Shown here: piece after piece, positions 46,601 to 49,051 of the stretch
Layout of the letters: every line of letters begins with the position of its first letter
Numbering within the stretch: position 1 is the stretch's first letter
Origin: Zygnema cylindricum
Lineage: Eukaryota > Streptophyta > Zygnematophyceae > Zygnematales > Zygnemataceae
NCBI GenBank assembly: GCA_037447655.1
Contig: JBBHKE010002239.1
Location: 1 to 49,051, forward strand
DNA: 49,051 nt
Direction of reading: 5' to 3'
Program-made: the position numbers and the translations under genes
The notes under the pieces: generated by a model
The model's database searches: none
Seen by the model: the letters and a program-made list of their open reading frames with translations, nothing else
What the model was told of the DNA's origin: nothing

Positions 46601-46890
46601 TACAGAACGAGACGTGACATGTTTTCGAATTTCTTTTGATCCTTTTCTCTCGAACAAAAGTACAAACGGAAACGAATCGTTTTTTCCAAAAATTTTCAAA
46701 ACGCTTAAAGGCTGTTTCGGGCAGCTCCGCGAAACTATTTTCAAACCCGCCCGCCCGATCCTTTTTTTGTTTTTCTTCTTTCCTGGTCACTGTTTGTTTT
46801 TTCATGAGGTTCCGTCAACCGCCCTTCCTCCTCCATGGCCATGCCCTCCGTGACGTCACCCCCATTCCCTTCCCTCTCCCTCCGCCGGTC
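43642..46890. other. Intergenic between the two Sec14 paralogues
   Basis: No supported gene. 46374-46391 is a poly(A) run. 46400-46890 becomes GC-rich and ACGT-rich (ACACGTGTCAG near 46445, GTGACGTCACC near 46850) and probably belongs to the promoter of copy B. The rest is AT-rich and unrecognised. Confidence 0.5.
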
Positions 46891-47221
46891 TCTGGCTGAC
46901 ACGTGTCCCTGACGCGTAGTTTTAAACAGGGGAAAAGGCTAAAGCGTAATATAGTGTTGAGGACACCATTAACCTACTGCCACAAAGCAAAAACTTTTCA
47001 ATTCTTAAAATCTCTCTCTCCTCTCTCGTCCTCTCTCTCTCTCTCTCTCTCACTCTCCCCTCCCTTTCCTGTCCCTCTCCTCTCTCTATCCTACTCTCCC
47101 CTCTCTCTCTCTTCGCTTCCTTTTCCATCCCTTTCCCTTTTAAAACCTCCCTCCTCTCTCGTTCTCTCCCTCTCCTGTCTCTCTCCTCTCCCTCTCCCTC
47201 TCTCTCCCTCCCTCCCCCCCC
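46891..47221 (+). promoter_or_regulatory. Promoter/5' leader of SFH-B with G-box and CT-rich leader
   Basis: Palindrome GACACGTGTC at 46898-46907, about 320 bp before the ATG, mirrors the same decamer at a similar distance upstream of SFH-A. 47010-47220 is a long CT-rich tract directly before CC-CATGG, typical of pyrimidine-rich plant 5' leaders. Confidence 0.5.
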
Positions 47222-47958
47222 ATGGCTCTCTCCTCCGACGAGCGCGATCGCCAAAAACGCGACCGCCAGAAGACAAAACTCGACCGCAAACTCTCGCGCA
47301 AACTCAAACCCTCTCCCTCCCGCTCCCTCGAGAGGGGGGGCAGGGAAGACGAGGGAGAGGACGACGACGAGGGAGTGCGAGCCGAGGACGACCCTCACAG
47401 GAGAGTCACTCGCATGGGCGCCCTCAAGGCCATAATAGCGACAAAAAGGTTCCGCGGAGGGCTTAAGAAGCGGCGGCAGAGGCAGCGCCAGCTGGCGGAG
47501 CAGCTCCTTAGGGTTCAGGACGAGAGGAGGGAGGAGGAGGTAGAGGCGGTGGAGGACTTTAGGAAGAAGCTGCTGGACGAGGGGGGGGAGCTGCTGCCGC
47601 AGAAGCACGACGACTACCACACTATTTTGAGGTGGGGAGGGAGGGAGGGAGGAGGGAGGGGGAGGGGAGGGAGGAAGCGAGAGGGGAATGGAGGGCAGGG
47701 GCAGGCAGGTGGGGGAGGGGAGGGGAGGGAGGGAAGGGGGACTTGTTGCGGCAGAAACGCAATGTTTATCTGACAATGTTGAGGTGGGAGAGTGAGAGGG
47801 AGAGGGAAGGGAGGCGTTGGGAGATTCAATGGGTCTTGTATATTATTTTAAATTTTGACCTTTTTTTTTTGGTTGGATTTTTGTTCGCGTTTCTGTTTTA
47901 TTTTTGTTTTTTCTTTTGCGTTTTTTTGTTTGGGTAATATGACTTGTGTAAGCATCGA

Positions 47959-48020
<62 letters not shown>

Positions 48021-49041
48021 CCTCTCTCCTCCCCCCAGAATAAGATCCCCACAGTAAATCTGGGTGGGCACGGAGGGCAGGTTTCTTAAGGCGCGGAAAT
48101 TCGATTTGGAAAAGACAAAAGTGATGTGGGAAAACTGGCTCAAATGGAGGGAGGAATACGGCACCGATGATCTTCTTGATGTAAGAATCTTTCTCTGTCT
48201 CTCCCTCTCTCTCTCTATCTTTATCTTGCCCTTTTTACCTTTTTCCTTTCCTCGAATCACTTTATCCTCTCCCGCCCCGAAAACTGTTGCAACACCTTCT
48301 TCCCTCCTCCCCACAACTTTGCCAACATCCCTTCTCGTTCTCTCCTACCTCCCCTCCCTCCCTTGCCCCCTTCTCTCCCCCCCTTCCCGGAGATTTTCGT
48401 CTCCCACGAGCCCTTGGTTGTCAAACGCGTCTACCTCGAGACTCACTACGACGTCCACACTCCTCCCTACCCCAACCCCTTCTCCGGATAATCCCATACA
48501 ACTCCTCTTCCCTTCCTCTCCTCTTTCAAACATCCCGTAACCCTCTCCCTCCCCAAAATCTCCTAAAACTTCCCGTCCCTCCTCCCCTCGCGCCCAGACG
48601 TTTGTCCTCCACGAAGCTCCCCTCGTCAAATCCCTCTTCCCCCAATTCCCATCACTGTGTCCACCGCCAGACCCTCCCCGTCTACAGCCCTCGTCCCTGC
48701 ACCTCCCTTCCCTCAAAATCCCATAAAACTCCTAAAACCTCCCTTTGAACTCCCTCCCTTTCCCCCTCCCCCAGACGTTCGTCTTCTATGAGGCCCCTGT
48801 CGTAAAGCGGCTGTACCCCCAGGGCCACCACGGCGTGGACCGCCAGGGCCGCCCCGTGTACATCGAGCTGGCGGGCCGCGTGGACGCCGCCGGAGTCCTC
48901 AGGCAGACCACCATGGACCGATACATAAAGTACCACGTGGCGGAGTTCGAGAGGACGTTCCGGGACAAGTTCCCGGCGTGCTCGATAGCGGCGGGGAGGC
49001 TGGTCAACCAGACCACCACCATTATGGATGTGCAGGGGCTG
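47222..49041 (+). CDS. SFH-type Sec14-like protein (copy B), first three exons, cut by window end
   Basis: Exons: 47222-47631, 48081-48180, 48775-49041. The last ends CTG|GTGAGG, and the gene continues beyond the window. ATG context is CCCATGGC. Residues 1-60 are highly charged ([14 protein letters not shown], then acidic GEDDDEG). Next is the basic [14 protein letters not shown] motif found near the N-terminus of plant SFH proteins, then [50 protein letters not shown], and Sec14 lobe residues [20 protein letters not shown] and [11 protein letters not shown]. Exons 2 and 3 have exactly the lengths (100, 267 nt) and phases of copy A, so the two are tandem paralogues about 8.8 kb apart. Copy B is far GC-richer. 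Likely a lipid transfer/phosphoinositide regulator like copy A. Confidence 0.9.
47738..47783 (+). pseudogene. Decayed duplicate of the SFH-B exon 1 end, with donor
   Basis: Reads [14 protein letters not shown] followed by GTGGGAG, against [14 protein letters not shown] followed by GTGGGGA at the true exon 1 end: 8 of 14 residues identical, no gap. It lies within intron 1 and out of frame with exon 1, so it is a relic duplication, not an extension. Confidence 0.7.
47962..48030 (+). repeat. (CT)n microsatellite in SFH-B intron 1
   Basis: About 54 bases of pure TC/CT dinucleotide followed by a further pyrimidine stretch, shortly before the exon 2 acceptor at 48080. Confidence 0.95.
48391..48470 (+). 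pseudogene. Decayed duplicate 1 of the SFH-B exon 3 start
   Basis: Reads [21 protein letters not shown] against [21 protein letters not shown] of the real exon 3. The preceding pyrimidine tract is kept, but AG is followed by a diverged edge. It lies in intron 2. Confidence 0.65.
48594..48686 (+). pseudogene. Decayed duplicate 2 of the SFH-B exon 3 start, acceptor kept
   Basis: CCCAG then ACGTTTGTCCTCCACGAAGC gives [16 protein letters not shown]. Later bases still align with the GGCCACCACGGCGTGGACCG stretch of the real exon, with an apparent frame disruption. Upstream CTCCTAAAACTTCCC also matches the sequence before the true exon, giving a period of about 178 bp. Confidence 0.8.
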
Positions 49042-49051
49042 GTGAGGGGAG

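Noticed and set aside
46341-46853. 170-codon + frame upstream of SFH-B
   Set aside because: It runs through a poly(A) tract encoding a lysine run and has no domain or homology. It is better explained as promoter DNA.
46922-47776. 284-codon minus-strand frame opposite SFH-B exon 1
   Set aside because: Pro/Leu/Arg/Glu-rich translation of CT/GA low complexity and antisense of the real exon 1.

Overview
The window is nuclear DNA of a streptophyte (green plant lineage: a streptophyte alga or an early-diverging land plant; I cannot name the species). The evidence is a malectin-like receptor kinase, two SFH-type Sec14 proteins with plant-style N-termini, the plant form of the complex I ESSS subunit, many phase-consistent GT-AG introns of about 0.1-0.8 kb, and a gene-poor, repeat-rich AT background with long CT/GA tracts.

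Layout. 1-20.1 kb is repeat territory. It holds a CT microsatellite, copies of a ~1 kb dispersed repeat (450-1465, 19090-20060, a diverged one at 16540-17160), a broken non-LTR retrotransposon with a C-terminal restriction-like endonuclease (5815-8340), minisatellites, and a cluster of non-autonomous DNA transposons whose boundaries can be read to the base. These are two oppositely oriented hAT-like MITEs each with a perfect 8-bp target duplication (9901-10205, 10272-10534), an element with ~255-bp inverted ends around a 311-bp tandem array (11151-12519), and a TA-flanked MITE (12581-13119) nested in the first two bases of a hAT-like element (to 14243).

20.7-28.3 kb is one complete receptor-like kinase gene on +. 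I assembled it as 12 coding exons (794 aa): signal peptide, extracellular malectin-like region, one membrane span, RD-type Ser/Thr kinase. All phases agree, and one intron uses a GC donor. 29.7-30.6 kb (-) is an intronless, GC-rich alpha/beta hydrolase of bacterial/fungal look. 30.6-37.2 kb has no gene I can support. 37.2-37.55 kb (-) is the mitochondrial complex I ESSS/NDUFB11-like subunit, divergent from the first SFH/Sec14 gene (38.4-43.06 kb, +, 10 exons, 484 aa). A second SFH/Sec14 paralogue starts at 47.2 kb and runs off the window after exon 3.

The two Sec14 paralogues share exon 2 and exon 3 lengths (100 and 267 nt), intron phases, and an identical palindromic G-box/ABRE decamer about 310-325 bp before their ATGs. 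The second copy carries decayed tandem copies of its own exon edges inside its introns. No operon-like logic applies. The functional links are phosphoinositide/lipid signalling (Sec14 pair), cell-surface signalling (RLK) and respiration (ESSS).
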